Numbered from the stretch's first letter, positions 10,564 through 21,229 are shown. The stretch is 64,000 bases of DNA from Ichthyophis bannanicus (GCA_033557465.1 CM066033.1:708321637-708385636), one strand, 5' to 3'. Numbers and translations are program-made. The notes: generated by a model from the letters alone, not told the origin.

Positions 10564-11560
10564 TCAACTCCAGGACTCCTCCTCCAGACAGTAGGGCACT
10601 GCAAAGATGTGCACGGAAGACCAGGTGGCTGCCCAGCAGTTGTCCAGCAAGGGCACCAACAGCAGGCTAGCCACAGAGACAGCCATGGCCCGCACATTGT
10701 GAGCTGTCTCATGGTGCTCCAGGGACAGCCCTGCCTGCTGGTAGGCAAACGTGATGTAGTCAGCTACCCACCGAGAGAGGGCACACTTGGAGGCAGTGAC
10801 CCCAGGCGACTGGGATTGAATGAGACAGAGTTGTGTCAACTGGGGATGAGGATGAGTCTTTTGTATGTAGGACAGGGCACGCTTGCAGTCTAGCATGTGT
10901 AGGAAGGCTCTACACCAGGTTCCATAGGAATAGGGTGTTCCTTCGGACGCACCCGAAGTTCTTACCAAAGGTGGTCTCAGCGTTTCATCTGAACCAGGAG
11001 GTGGTGGGGGCATGAGGACCGGGGAAGAAAGTGGGCACCACCACCTCCTGGTTCAGATGAAACGCTGAGACCACCTTTGGTAAGAACTTCGGGTGCGTCC
11101 GAAGGATCACCCTATTCCTATGGAACCTGGTGTAGAGCTCATGCGTCACGAACGCCTGCAGCTCGCTCACTTGCCTGGCGGAGGAGAGTGCCACCAGGAA
11201 GATTACCTTCCAGGAGAAGTATTTGAGAGGACAGGTTGCCAGAAATTCGAAAGGGGCCCCCATGAATTTCCCTAGGACCATGTTGAGCGGGTGGACTCGG
11301 GGCCATGAGAGGAGTCATCCACACATCAACCAGCCCACCGAGGGGTGGACAGACATGGCCTGGCCCTCTACTTCATGGTGCTGTGCCGATATGATGCAGT
11401 GGGGGGCACTCTGACTGATTTAGGCTTCAGGCCTGTGCCTGATGGGTGCAATAGGTACCGTAATACCTCCACTAGGGTGCAAGAGAAGGGGTTAAGGCCC
11501 TGTTCTGCGCACCAGAGGGAGAACCCATGCCATTTAAAGGCGTAAGCCTGTCATGTAGAG
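10564..11560 (-). pseudogene. DIRS D tyrosine recombinase, interrupted by inverted duplication
   Basis: Two recombinase segments: an N-side part with LVALSSARQVSELQAFV and FLPKVVSAFHLNQEVVVP, and a C-side part with LDCKRALSYI, TAHNVRAMAVSVA (His and Arg of the HxxR box both kept) and NCWAATWSSVHIFAVPY with a Tyr in the catalytic position. Between them lies an extra, inverted copy of about 100 bp. The stretch 11290-11560 corresponds to the N-terminal core-binding region, out of frame. It is not functional as it stands. Confidence 0.78.
10907..11138. repeat. Near-perfect palindrome, 101-bp arms, 30-bp spacer
   Basis: Arms at 10907-11007 and 11038-11138 are reverse complements with about one clear mismatch (GTGTTCC versus GTGATCC). 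The right arm is the normal YR sequence of element D. The left arm is an inverted duplicate placed immediately downstream in the gene. The spacer is GGGCATGAGGACCGG plus AAGAAAGTGGGCA-like sequence. Transcripts would fold into a long hairpin, and DNA could extrude a cruciform. Confidence 0.92.
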
Positions 11561-12700
11561 TCCTCATGCAAGGCCAGCAGAACATCCTCCACTGATCGAG
11601 CCAGGCAGTAGAGTGCAATGGCTACCCTTTCAGCAGCCAGGCTGTCAGAGTCAAGGAATGGAGGTTGGGGTGTCACAGCGTGCCGTTCTCTTGAGAGAGC
11701 AGGTTTGGGGCACAACCCAGTGGCCAAGGGTTCCCCTCCAACAACTGCAGTAGCAGGGGGAACCAGGGCTGTCTCGGCCAGCAGGACACAATGAAGAGGA
11801 CAGAGACCGCTTCTGCCTGAATCTTCAGTAGAGCCCAAGGAACCAGAGGTGCCAGCGGGAAGGCATACAGAAAGCCCTTGGAACACGGGAGGAGGTAGGT
11901 GCTGCCACTTTCTGACTCTGGCCTCATTTCCTGCAGCAGAACCTCGGGAGTTGTGCATTCTCTGGGCTGGCAAAGAGGATGATTCTCCGGGGTGCCCCAC
12001 CGCCGAAAGATCTTCTCCAGAATGGATGGGTTCAGTTTCCATTCATAGGGCTGGAGGACACGGCTCAAGCAGTCAGTCAATATATTATCTTGGCCTGGCA
12101 GATACACTGTCCTGAGGAAAATGTTCCTCGCTGCCGCGAAGTTCCAGAGGCACACTGCCTCCCAGCAGAGGTGGTACGAACCTGTGCCCCCTGCTTGTTG
12201 ATGTAGAACATCGCTACCTGGTTGTATGTCTGGATTTGGACTACCTGTCCCTCTAGATGGTCCCTGAAGACTCGCAGGGCGTAGTAGACCGTTCAGAGCT
12301 TGAGCAGATTCATCTGCGAGGCACTGTCTTCTGGCGACAATGGCCCCTGTGACTGGAGGTGGTCACAGTGGACCCCCAGCCCAATTTGGATGTGTCCGTG
12401 ATAAGGACATGCTGAAATGATGGGACCTGGAATGGCAGGCCAGCCCTCAGGTTGCTGTGGCCTTGTTACCAAGTCAGGGAGGCTGCTAAGGCAGGAGTGA
12501 CCTGGATACGGTCCTCCAGGTGGCCCGTTGCTTGCGCCCACGGAGTTTGCTGCATGCATAGGCAGGCAAAAGGGGTCACGTGGATGGTGGACGCCATCTG
12601 TCACAAGAGGCGGACCATTTGTCGGGCAGTCGTGGAAGCGGCACACTGCACCTCCCGCACTAGGGTGGCGAGACGCTGGCCCATCACAGGAGTAGGAAGG
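11561..12700 (-). pseudogene. DIRS D RNase H region, heavily frameshifted
   Basis: Recognisable pieces are LPGQDNILTDCLSRVLQPYEW (RNase H C-terminus), then FLYAFPLAPLVPWALLKI and SCWPRQPWFPLLLQLLEG downstream, all also present in elements A and E. The catalytic core near 12300-12420 survives as GVHCDHLQSQGPLSPEDSAS and QMNLLKL in a shifted frame, and no TDAS box is legible. At least three frames are needed to follow the domain, so it is inactive. Confidence 0.7.
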
Positions 12701-13300
12701 CTTTTGCCCGAGTGTATAGCAAGGTCCTGATGAACTCCATGCATTGGGTTGCGATGAGGTGGGACTTGGGAAAGTTTACAACGAACCTTAGATGCTGCAG
12801 CAGTCCCAGTGTGCGCTGAGTGGCACTGTGTGCCACGTCTGGAGTGCTAGCCCACACGGCCAGTTATCCAAGCAGGAGAACACAAAGACCCCGAGACGAG
12901 AGGCCATAATCACTAGGCATTTTGTCAATATCCATGGGATGGAGGTGAGGCCAAAGGGAAGCACCCTGTACTGGTAGAGGCAGCCTCCCATGACAAAGCA
13001 GAGGTACTGACAGTGCCTCAGATGAATTAGGATGTGGGTGTACACATCTTTGAGATCCAAGGAGCATAGTCAATCTCCCTGGAGAAGGTATGGTAGCAAG
13101 GTTCCAAGGGATATCGTTTTGAATTTTTCCTTGACCAGGAAGCTGTTGAGGTCCTGGAGATCCAGGATAGGCCTTCCGCGACCACTCGCAGCACCCAGGT
13201 GTCCGCTGTTATCGAGGGCCACCTGTGTGCGAAGTGGACGAGCCTTCACTCCATGAACCTTGGGTCCATTAACATCCTGAGGGAGGGAGGCTATGCCCAA
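12700..13300 (-). pseudogene. DIRS D reverse transcriptase, catalytic box mutated
   Basis: RT motifs are RPILDLQDLNSFLVKEKFK, MDLKDVYTHILIHL and YRVLPFGLTSIPWILTKCL. The usual YLDDWLI box reads CLDNWP, so the second catalytic Asp is Asn. Frameshifts near 13065 and 12790 break it. The N-terminal RT part and the gag junction lie at 13300-13440 in degraded form. Confidence 0.8.
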
Positions 13301-13421
13301 GGAGTCAAATACTCCCCCCAGGCTGTGGCTGAGCCACCATTTGTGGCTTGTGAGCTTTGGGCTTAAGGGGGCCGTGCCTTTGACTTGCTGCCCCTGAGGG
13401 GGAGTGGGGTAGGCCTGGTAT

Positions 13422-15234
13422 TTAGGGTAGTTTCCGTAAGCCTTCTATGTCTTCAAGTGGAAGGGCTTTTTCCCCCGAAGCCTTCCAGCGGGAAGAATCT
13501 GACACTTTTTTGGAGAACCTAGTCCTGGTCATGAATTCCTTCTCCAATCCAACAGCCTTGTCAGTCATGGGCTTGCCAAAGAGGTTATCACCTCGGCATG
13601 GGACATCTGCTAGCCTGTCCTGCACCCATTGCTTCAAGTTGGAGGACTGCAGCCAGGCAAAGCAGCGGCTACTAATGCCCCCGCGGCAACACGAGCCACA
13701 AACTCAGACATCGAAGACTGCTCCAATCTAAAATTTGGAGCATTTCTTGACTGAGGAAACCAGGGTCCGAAAATGTTCAAGGGGTTCTCCTGATAGATCA
13801 GTTGAGAACCCTGCGAGCTCCTTCGCCAGGTCTCTCAAGTACATGCCCATGTACAGCTGGTAGGTCTGAATCTGGGCCATGAGCATCGAGCCCTAGAAGC
13901 ACTTCCTACCAAACACATTTATGATACAGGCATCCCTGCCAGGGGGCACAGAGGAGTGCGTCTTCTGGTTTTTAATTTGACGCATAGCCGAATCCACCAC
14001 CATGAAACTGTGTGGAAGTTGTGCCTTCTGGAATCCTGGGCTTTTGCAGACTCTACTGGGAATAGAGTCGACGATTCACAATCGGCACCGTCACCAGGTT
14101 CTCCCACATCCTGATCAGGCACTCCAGGTAGGGGGGCAAGCCAGTGCCTCCTGAGGACATCCTCAGCACAAGGCTCATCCTCTGGCACTGCCACAAAGGC
14201 AAGTGCCTGGGACATCTCCCTCACAAATTCGAGGAAGGCTAAGTCCTCCGGAGGGGACCTTCGCCAATGGTGAGGCAGAGAAAGGTCGGCAGGGGACGTC
14301 TCGGTGCAGCACGGCGTCGGGGGACTCATCGGTTTCCCAGTCTGACTCAGAAACCGAGGAGTCAACAAGCACCCCTCAGTCCCTGGACTGACTCTGCTCC
14401 GATGGCATCGTGTCTGTCGTCAAGGACCTTGACACCAACCAAATGAGGCACTCCAGAATGGGAGAGGCCTCTTCCAGGGAAGTCCTCAGTGAGGAGGTAA
14501 CTGTGTGTGGCGCAGACGACCCGGAGGGACCGGAAGTCAGGCCCCACTGTGTCTCAAGGAATGCCATGTAACTATGCTCGAGGGCAGCCATGCAGGCCTC
14601 GATGCCAGAGGGCTCCGCAGCTGGTCCGTACCATGTCCGTGTCGGTGTCGGGGCCAGAGCAGACTCCCTGGCCGGGGAATCCCGGATTATGATGGAGTCG
14701 AGGGTGACTCGCTGCTCCTTTGATGTCGCAGGTGACTCGTCCCTTTGGGGCTGATTTGATGTGTGCTCCCATCAGTCATCCCCCGAGACGGGTTGAGAGC
14801 TCCAAGGCAGAGTCAAGAAGGACTTACCACTCGACGCCGGCAAAGACTTGGAGGGAGTCACTGACACATGCGGGAGGTCTTCTGAGGACACCGCCAATGC
14901 CCCCTGGGCTCAGAACAAGCCTGGGCACACGACACCACGCCGCCCGGCGCCAAAGGGAGGGATTCTGCCCCAGATGCAGAACCAGAGCCAGACCTACCAA
15001 ACAGATCCCCCTGCCGCCTTTCGCGTTCCATCTGGGTTTTGGCCAACATGAGGAGGCAAAGCGGGCAGAAGACCCATCGTGGTCTGCCCCGAGGCATTTA
15101 ATGAAGGTGCTGTGGTGGTCCACATAGGACATAGTGCGATTGCACTTGGCACACTGCTTAAAATTGCTGGTTGAGGACATCGCAGGGAAACAGAGGCCTG
15201 TCTGATCAAACTCAGACAACCAAGTAGGCTGCAT
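13422..15234 (-). pseudogene. DIRS D gag-like region
   Basis: Short homologous blocks survive: LADVPCRGDNLFGKPMTDKAVGLEKEF-like text near 13500-13637 (matching E near 25450), an LYMGMYLRD equivalent near 13830, and a Cys-rich N-terminus near 15100-15180 (KQCAKCNRTM, then FIKCLGADHD). Frames change repeatedly and stops are frequent. The last Cys pair of the zinc motif seen in A and E is missing here. Confidence 0.6.
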
Positions 15235-15479
15235 GAGAAAAATCTACACGCCAAAAAATAAAAATTAAGGAGGAAAAAATACCCAAGCGAAAAGCTGGAC
15301 TCTGAGGCAAAGACCCAGGCACGAAAGGTGATCGATTCGAGCACTCGATGGAAAAGGAGAAAACAAGTAAGGTCGAAAAACCTACTTTTTACCAGGGTGC
15401 ACAGATGGGCTGTCTGCAGGGCTCTGCGGAAAAAGACAGACTGAGGCAGCTTTGAGCGGGAAGGTGACCATGCATGCAC

Positions 15480-15590
15480 AATGTAGCTCCCAAAAGCTTT
15501 CTTTGAAAGCTGGGGAGTGGATCCGTGTGTGCTCCATCGGCACCGATATACCCATATGCGAGGACTAACTTCCTGTTTGTTCCCGGAGAA
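15480..15590 (-). repeat. DIRS D 5' inverted terminal repeat
   Basis: Ends CCTGTTTGTTCCCGGAGAA. Its reverse complement is found in the ICR near 10300-10340 and in the 3' region of E near 16145-16170. Confidence 0.75.
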
Positions 15591-15832
15591 TCATGGGAAA
15601 TGTGGCAGAGGCAGAAAAATGTGCATCGGGCCCCTGGACCCCACCACTGGGTGGTCCTGAAATTGCAGATAAATGTGCTCCGAAGCTTCTCCATCACATT
15701 TAAGGCAAAAACAGCCAGCTGTGAAGCTCATCTGATGGGAATCACAAACAGCAAGCCATTAAGTACCCAGCACTGCAGTACAGCTCAATGGCAAAAAGAC
15801 AAAAGCTGCAAGAGAAAGAACCCTGATGGAAA
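15591..15832. other. Spacer between DIRS D and E
   Basis: No gene seen. Weak similarity to 45360-45430 of old element F (the GTGCTCCGAAGCTTCTCC and CTGTGAAGCTCATCTGATGG area) suggests this is the other half of the remnant at 9004-9343, split by the insertion of D. Confidence 0.35.
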
Positions 15833-16190
15833 AACGTAGGTACTTACCTTTAACAGGTGCTCTCCGGGGACAGCAGGAATCAGTCCTCACATATGCGTGA
15901 CATCGGAACAAATGGAGCCCTTGCAGAAGCATCCCTCCAGATTTCAAAGAAAGCCTTTGGGAGATGCCACCATGCATGTGTGGTCCCCTTCCCGCCCAAG
16001 AGTGCCATCTTGCTCAGTCAGATGACATAGCTAACAGATGGCAAAAATAAAAGATGGTAAAGGAGCAACTCCAAGGGGAGGAGGGAGGGTTGTGAGGACT
16101 GATTCCTGCTGTCCACAGAGAATACCTGCTACAGGTGAGTATGCTTTCTCCGGGAACAAGCAGGAAGTCACATATGGGCCTCCCCAGCTA
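15833..16190 (-). repeat. DIRS E 3' inverted terminal repeat and ICR
   Basis: The left end GTACTTACCTTTAACAGGTG and CCGGGGACAGCAGGAATCAG is mirrored at 16100-16140 (GATTCCTGCTGTCC, ACAGGTGAGTATGC). That is followed directly by TCTCCGGGAACAAGCAGGAA, the complement of the distant 5' end at 27490-27506. This is the circle-junction layout of a DIRS ICR. Confidence 0.8.
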
Positions 16191-16303
16191 CAGGATCCCG
16201 AAAACCCATAGCAAAAATAGGGGCTCCCTCATTGGGAGCCGCAAGCAGCAGCAATTTTGTTCACGTACAGAGACCACAGTAGGACCCCTGTGTCTGATGG
16301 AAA

Positions 16304-16460
16304 TGGAAATTACACTTACCTGGTAATTGTAGTTCCTGAAGGGTCCAGTTTAGTCCTCCACATCCGGGTAGTGTACCTCCTCCTGCAGCACAAAGACTGG
16401 ACCAATCAGAATCTTGCTCTCATGATGTATCCTGCTGGAGCTCCCAAAAGCCCCCCAGTG
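16304..16460 (-). repeat. DIRS B 3' inverted terminal repeat
   Basis: Inverted copy of 21565-21696. Shared stretches include CCACATCCGGGTAGTGTACC, TCCTGCAGCA, GACTGGACCAATCAGAATCT and ATGTATCCTGCTGGAGCTCC. The outermost part, TACCTGGTAATTGTAGTTCC, is specific to this end and is repeated in reverse in the ICR. Confidence 0.88.
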
Positions 16461-16787
16461 AACTATTAACAAAGCAGACTTAAAGAAGCAACACATGAAA
16501 GAAATAAACATAGTAACTTTATCGTAATGACACCCCTTAACAGTTACAATGACCCCCTCCCCAAACGAGGAAGCCAAGACTCTGCACAGCGCTTCTTCCG
16601 CCTACCTGACACCACAGGCAGCAATCGATAAGAAGGAAGGAACTGACGTTCTACGGCAATACGGAAAAGTCCTAGGAACCCCCAACAGAAGGGTTCCCCA
16701 TAAATGTCTTATAGGACTCACCGTTGCCCAGGAGCAAGCGCGCCGGTAGAAAAAGAAATGACAGAGAGATGGGAGGGAAGGAGGACT

Positions 16788-16895
16788 AAACTGGACCCTT
16801 CAGGAACTACAATTACCAGGTAAGTGTAATTTACATTTCCTGAGCGGTCCTCCAGTTTAGTCCTCCACATCCGGGATGTAACCGAGCAGTTAGGA
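16788..16895 (-). repeat. DIRS B internal complementary region
   Basis: The first half, CTTCAGGAACTACAATTACC, is the reverse complement of the 3' end at 16318-16345. The second half, CCTGAGCGGTCCTCCAGTTT and AGTCCTCCACATCCGGG, is the reverse complement of the 5' end at 21655-21694. The join between them represents the fused element ends, the expected template for a circular intermediate. Confidence 0.9.
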
Positions 16896-19800
16896 ACGGG
16901 CGGGACCTTGCAAACCGGCGCGCAAAACCGCCGACCCAAAACAAGAATCCCGAGCGGCCAACACGTCCAAGCGGTAGTGCTTGCTGAAAGCATGGGACGG
17001 ACGACCAAGTAGCCGCTTTGCAAATCTCCACCGGCGGAACCAGACCATGTTCTGCCCATGACGTCGCTTGCGCTCTAGTAGAGTGAGCCCGTAAACCCAA
17101 CGGAACCTCACGCCCCTGCACCACATAAGCGGAGGAAATCGCTTCCTTAATCCACCGAGAAATAGATGACTTTGCCGCTGCTTCGCCTTTTCGCACTCCG
17201 CCAAAGAGTACAAACAAGCGATCCGACTTGCGGAAGGTTTCCGAAACCTTTAAATATCGACGCAGTACCCGGACATCTAAGCGATGCAATCCGGCCACCG
17301 AATCACCTGCTGCGTCAGAGTGAAACACCGGAAGAAAGACAGACTGATTCAGATGAAAAGGAGAGACCACCTTCGGAAGAAAGGATGGAACCGGCCGCAA
17401 AACTACTCGATCTCTAGAAAAAGATAAAAACGGTTCCCTGCACGAAAGCGCCTGCAGCTCTGAAATGCGCCGTGCCGAACAAATGGCTATGAGAAAAACA
17501 GTTTTCAGGGTCAGATCTTCAACCGACGCTTGCCGTAACGGTTCAAAGGGCTGACGAGCCAAAGCTTGCAGAACCAGATTCAAATCCCAAGGAGGAATAA
17601 AAACCCTGCGCGAAGGTCGCAGCCGAAAAACTGCTTTCAGAAAACGTCGGACGTCCGCGTGCATCCCCAGAGAAACCCCCAGTACCTTGCCTCTGTAGCA
17701 CGCGAGAGCCGCCAGCTGAACTTTTAAGGAACTGGCGGCCAGCCCTTTATCAAAACCGTCCTGCAAAAAACTGAGAATCATGGAAACAGAAGCCGTCGCC
17801 GCATGAATCCTACGACGCGAACACCAGTCCTCAAAAATGCGCCAAACGCGCACATAAGCGAGAGAGGTGGAGGATTTGCGAGCCCGCAGCAGAGTAGAAA
17901 TAACTGCTGAAGTATAGCCCTTCTTCCTCAAGCGAGCCCTTTCAATGGCCAAACCGTAAGCGAGAACCGAGCCACCTGAGGCATCTGCAGCGGTCCCTGA
18001 ATCAGCAGATCCGGTCCAACTGGAAGCCTCCAGGGAAGCCCGTCGATCAAGCGAACCAGATCCGCATACCAGGGACGTCTGGGCCAATCCGGAGCCACAA
18101 GTAACACCTGACCGCAATGCGCCTCGATGCGCTGGATCACCCTGCCGATCAACGCCCACAGCGGAAAGACATAGAGGAGACCGCACCCCGGCCACGGCTG
18201 AATGAGGGCGTCTATTCCCTCGGACATGGGTTCTCTCCGCCTGCTGAAGAACCGGCCCGTCTTGGCCGACTGAAACGTTGCCATGAGGTCCATTAGCGGA
18301 GGACCCCACCTGCGAACTATCTGCACGTAGACTTGTGGGTGCAGCTCCCACTCTCCGGGATCCACATGCACCCTGCTGAGAAAATCCGCCATGACATTGT
18401 CTTTTCCCGCGATATGCGCTGCTGACAATGCCGGCAGACGGAGCTCGACCCACTGGAACAACGCTTCCGCCTCGTCCTCCAAGGCCACGCTTCCTGTGCC
18501 GCCCTGCCGGCTGATGTACGCTACCGTCGCTGAATTGTCCGAGAGCACTCGAACCGCTCAGCCCTGCAGAGTCGATTCGAAGGCCTCCAGCGCTCTCCGC
18601 ACCGCGCGAAGCTCGAGCCGATTGATTGACCAGGAAGCTTCCTGGGCCGACCATGTACCCTGCGCGAAACAACCCTCGCAGTGGGCACCCCAGCCGAGCA
18701 GACTGGCATCCGTTATCACCGGAACCCACTGAGGCTGGTTCCGGGGGCTGCCCCGCATGCAACGTCCGGGAGCACCTCCACCACCGTAGAGCCCGACGAA
18801 CCCGGTTCGGACATGGCAACCGCTTGTTGAGCGACTCCGTCTGGTTCGACCGACGACGCAAGAGGGCTCTCTGAAGGGGACGCATGTGAAACCTGGCCCA
18901 GGGGACAACCTCCAGAGTAGCCGCCATTGTCCCCAACAAGCGCAGGTACCACCAAGCAGAAGGAGCGGACATCCCGAGGAAAATGTGCACTAGACTTTGC
19001 AAGGCCTGAACCCGCCGGGGCGGTAAGCAAACCAACCCTCTCGCCGTGTCGAACTGAACTCCGAGATACTCGAGGCACTGCGTCGGCACTAACTGACTTT
19101 TCTTCGTATTGACCACCCAGCCGAGAGATTGCAGGAGTGTCACCACTTTCCCTGTAGCCTGCAAGCTCTCCTCTTTGGACTTTGCACGAATCAACCAATC
19201 GTCCAGATAAGGGTGGACCAGGACGCCTTCCCGTCGCAAAGCCGCAGCCACTACCACCATGATCTTGGTGAAAGTACGCGGAGCCGTCGCTAACCCGAAG
19301 GGCAGAGCTTGAAATTGAAAGTGCCCCCAGGGGAACGCGAACCGCAGGAAACGCTGGTGGGCCAATCGGATAGGAATGTGCAAATAAGCCTCGGACAGAT
19401 CCAGAGAAGTTAGGAACTCCCCTTGGCGTACCGCCACAATGACGGACCTCAGGGTTTCCATGCGGAAACGAGGCACCCGGAGACATCGATTGACGCCCTT
19501 GAGATCTAGAATAGGCCGGAGGGACCCGTCTTTCTTTGGCACCACGAAATAAATTGAGTAGCGCCCCAGACCGCGCTCGGCAGATGGAACGGGAACCACC
19601 GCCCCCAAGGCGAGAAGCCGATCTAACGTCAAGCGAAGCACTTGCTCCTTGTGCGGGCCTTTGCTGGGAGACAGAACGAAGGAATCTCGAAGGGGACAGG
19701 CAAACTCGAGGGCATAGCCTTCTCGGATGACCTCCAACACCCACTGATCGGAAGTTATCCGGGCCCAGGCAGGCAGGAAGTTCCGAAGGCGACCTCCGAT

Positions 19801-20055
19801 AACCGGACATCCCTCCGGAATCCGTCTGGCGTCATTGCGGCTTGCGAGAAAAGGATGAGGAAGACGAAGAGGCTGCAGGGGCAAACCCCCTGCCCGCTCC
19901 CCGGAAGCCGCGAAACCCCTGAGAGCGGTACCCAAGGTGACCACGTTGGGAACTCCACAAACGGGACGACCGAAATCTTCGAAAGTCCCGAGACGGACCT
20001 TGCGGGGCCGACGAAGTTCTGCCGAGTTTAGGCTTATCTTCCGGCAGCCTACCAC
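16831..20055 (-). CDS. DIRS B polyprotein frame: RT and tyrosine recombinase, 1,074 codons
   Basis: Longest open frame in the window. The first third is reverse transcriptase: YFVVPKKDGSLRPILDLKG, TSLDLSEAYLHIPI, LPFGLATAPRTFTKI and the catalytic HPYLDDWLIRAKS at about 19188-19208. From about 18740 to 17930 the frame runs through RNase H in the wrong phase, giving Ser/Gly-rich nonsense. From about 17930 it reads the recombinase: LAIERARLRKKGY, IAICSARRISELQAL, FLPKVVSPFHLNQSV and LRAHSTRAQATSWAEHG with the HxxR residues intact. An extra base near 16990 then shifts the frame just before the expected catalytic Tyr, which is found as HYRLDVLAAR in the frame ending at 16890. The frame is thus long but not functional as it stands. 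The frame overlaps the end of gag, as is common in DIRS. Confidence 0.85.
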   Translation of the reverse strand: MVGCRKISLNSAELRRPRKVRLGTFEDFGRPVCGVPNVVTLGTALRGFAASGERAGGLPLQPLRLPHPFLASRNDARRIPEGCPVIGGRLRNFLPAWARITSDQWVLEVIREGYALEFACPLRDSFVLSPSKGPHKEQVLRLTLDRLLALGAVVPVPSAERGLGRYSIYFVVPKKDGSLRPILDLKGVNRCLRVPRFRMETLRSVIVAVRQGEFLTSLDLSEAYLHIPIRLAHQRFLRFAFPWGHFQFQALPFGLATAPRTFTKIMVVVAAALRREGVLVHPYLDDWLIRAKSKEESLQATGKVVTLLQSLGWVVNTKKSQLVPTQCLEYLGVQFDTARGLVCLPPRRVQALQSLVHIFLGMSAPSAWWYLRLLGTMAATLEVVPWARFHMRPLQRALLRRRSNQTESLNKRLPCPNRVRRALRWWRCSRTLHAGQPPEPASVGSGDNGCQSARLGCPLRGLFRAGYMVGPGSFLVNQSARASRGAESAGGLRIDSAGLSGSSALGQFSDGSVHQPAGRHRKRGLGGRGGSVVPVGRAPSAGIVSSAYRGKRQCHGGFSQQGACGSRRVGAAPTSLRADSSQVGSSANGPHGNVSVGQDGPVLQQAERTHVRGNRRPHSAVAGVRSPLCLSAVGVDRQGDPAHRGALRSGVTCGSGLAQTSLVCGSGSLDRRASLEASSWTGSADSGTAADASGGSVLAYGLAIERARLRKKGYTSAVISTLLRARKSSTSLAYVRVWRIFEDWCSRRRIHAATASVSMILSFLQDGFDKGLAASSLKVQLAALACYRGKVLGVSLGMHADVRRFLKAVFRLRPSRRVFIPPWDLNLVLQALARQPFEPLRQASVEDLTLKTVFLIAICSARRISELQALSCREPFLSFSRDRVVLRPVPSFLPKVVSPFHLNQSVFLPVFHSDAAGDSVAGLHRLDVRVLRRYLKVSETFRKSDRLFVLFGGVRKGEAAAKSSISRWIKEAISSAYVVQGREVPLGLRAHSTRAQATSWAEHGLVPPVEICKAATWSSVPCFQQALPLGRVGRSGFLFWVGGFARRFARSRPFLTARLHPGCGGLNWRTAQEM
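17928..18760 (-). pseudogene. DIRS B RNase H domain in a separate frame
   Basis: Encodes VPVITDASLLGWGAHCEGCF (first catalytic Asp), INRLELRAVRRALEAFE (Glu) and, after a stop near 18555, LSDNSATVAYISRQGGTGSV and GKDNVMADFLSRVHVDPGEW. It ends with a C-terminal extension through SLTVWPLKGLA. It overlaps the long RT/YR frame in a different phase. In a working element RT and RNase H should be continuous, so a frameshift near 18740-18790 separated them. Confidence 0.82.
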
Positions 20056-21229
20056 CTTTCGAGTCCCCCAAATCTTTCACCAACTTATCCAAATCCTCAC
20101 CAAACAACAATTTCCCTTTAAAAGGGTAATTTACTGAGGCGCGACTTAGAGGAACCGTCAGCAGCCCAATTCCTCAACCAAATAGACCTGCGCGCCGCAA
20201 CCAAGGAAGCCATACTATTAGCCAATGTTCTAACCAAATCATAATGAACATCTGCCAAGTAAGCCGACCCAGATTCCAAGTGGGTCACTTTTAACAACTT
20301 CTGCTGGTCGAGGTTGGATTCATGTCCTAAACGCTGAGCCCATCTTAAACATGCTCTAGCCACCAAGGCCCCACAAATAGAAGCTTGCAGAGACAAGGCA
20401 TTAGTTTCAAAGGCCTGTTTCAACAAACCATCTACTTTCCTGTCCTGCGTATCCTTCAAAGCCGCACTGCCTTCGACAGGAATCGTAGTCTTCTTGGTGA
20501 CCGCCGACACCAGGGCGTCAACTCGCGGCGATTTAAACTTGTCCTTGTCCGCTAGAGGATACAACCGGTTCATCGAACGAATGCCCTTTAGACCAGATTC
20601 GGGCTGATCCCATTCAGTCTGAATCATTTGAGCCACCACACGATGCACTGGAAAAACTACCTGAGAGTCTCGCACGGCTTGAATGAGGGGATCTTCCAGG
20701 CCTTCCTCCTCCGCCGAAGGAACTGAGGCAAGATTGAGCGTCTGAAGAGACTCTGTAATCAACAGAACTAACTCCTCTCTCCGAAAACCCCGAATGATCC
20801 GGGCCTGATCCTCGGGATCCGGAATTTCCCCCTCCTCCAAGTCCTCACCGAGCTGGCTTCTGGACAGTCCGCTGACCCTCCTCCCCTAAACGGGAGGGGA
20901 GGGACAACGGAGAAGGCCCGGCCTCTGGCAGCTTGCCCAGACGGCCCAAACGGAAAGCCTGATGCATCAAAAGAACAAAATCAGGCGAAAAATCCATGGA
21001 GGAAGGGAACCCCCTGCTCCTTGGATGCCCCAGGAGAAACTGGAGTTTGAGGGCCTGGAGACGGCTCCCTGTCAGTCTGCTGGGCCGGACTAACAGGCTC
21101 CAACAGAGCCTTGCCTTCCATCTGGAGTTCAATGTCAGAGGAGACTGATGCGCAGCCCTTACAAACCCCGGACTCCGATATAGCCCCCCTGCGAGAACCG
21201 CAGACTAAACACTGTGGCCTTGCCGTCAT
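19832..21229 (-). pseudogene. DIRS B gag-like protein, several frameshifts
   Basis: Begins MTARPQCLVCGSRRG followed by SGVCKGC, a CxxC..CxxC zinc-ribbon-like motif also present at the start of gag in element C (PQCLVCGTRRG). An acidic section follows. A second frame, starting at 20840, carries the core with NRLYPLADKDKFKSPRVDAL, GSAALKDTQDRKVDGLLKQA, NALSLQASICGALVARACLRW and YLADVHYDLVRTLANSMASL. A third frame (20110-19832) has LFGEDLDKLVKDLG and an Arg/Gly/Phe-rich tail. Frames change near 21000, 20842 and 20115. Confidence 0.75.

Larger units (their letters stand above)
9344..15590 (-). mobile_element. DIRS-type retrotransposon D
   Basis: Complete in outline: 3' inverted terminal repeat (9344-9528 plus 10171 onward), ICR (about 10225-10345), YR, RNase H, RT, gag and 5' terminal repeat ending TCCCGGAGAA at 15590. 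The left end is defined by comparing the ICR, whose complement joins GAGAA to AGCATAG, with the genomic left end AGCATAGTTACTCACC. There is no target-site duplication, as expected for YR-mediated integration. It is more decayed than A or B: frameshifts occur in all genes, and the element carries a Penelope-like insertion and an inverted duplication. Confidence 0.85.
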
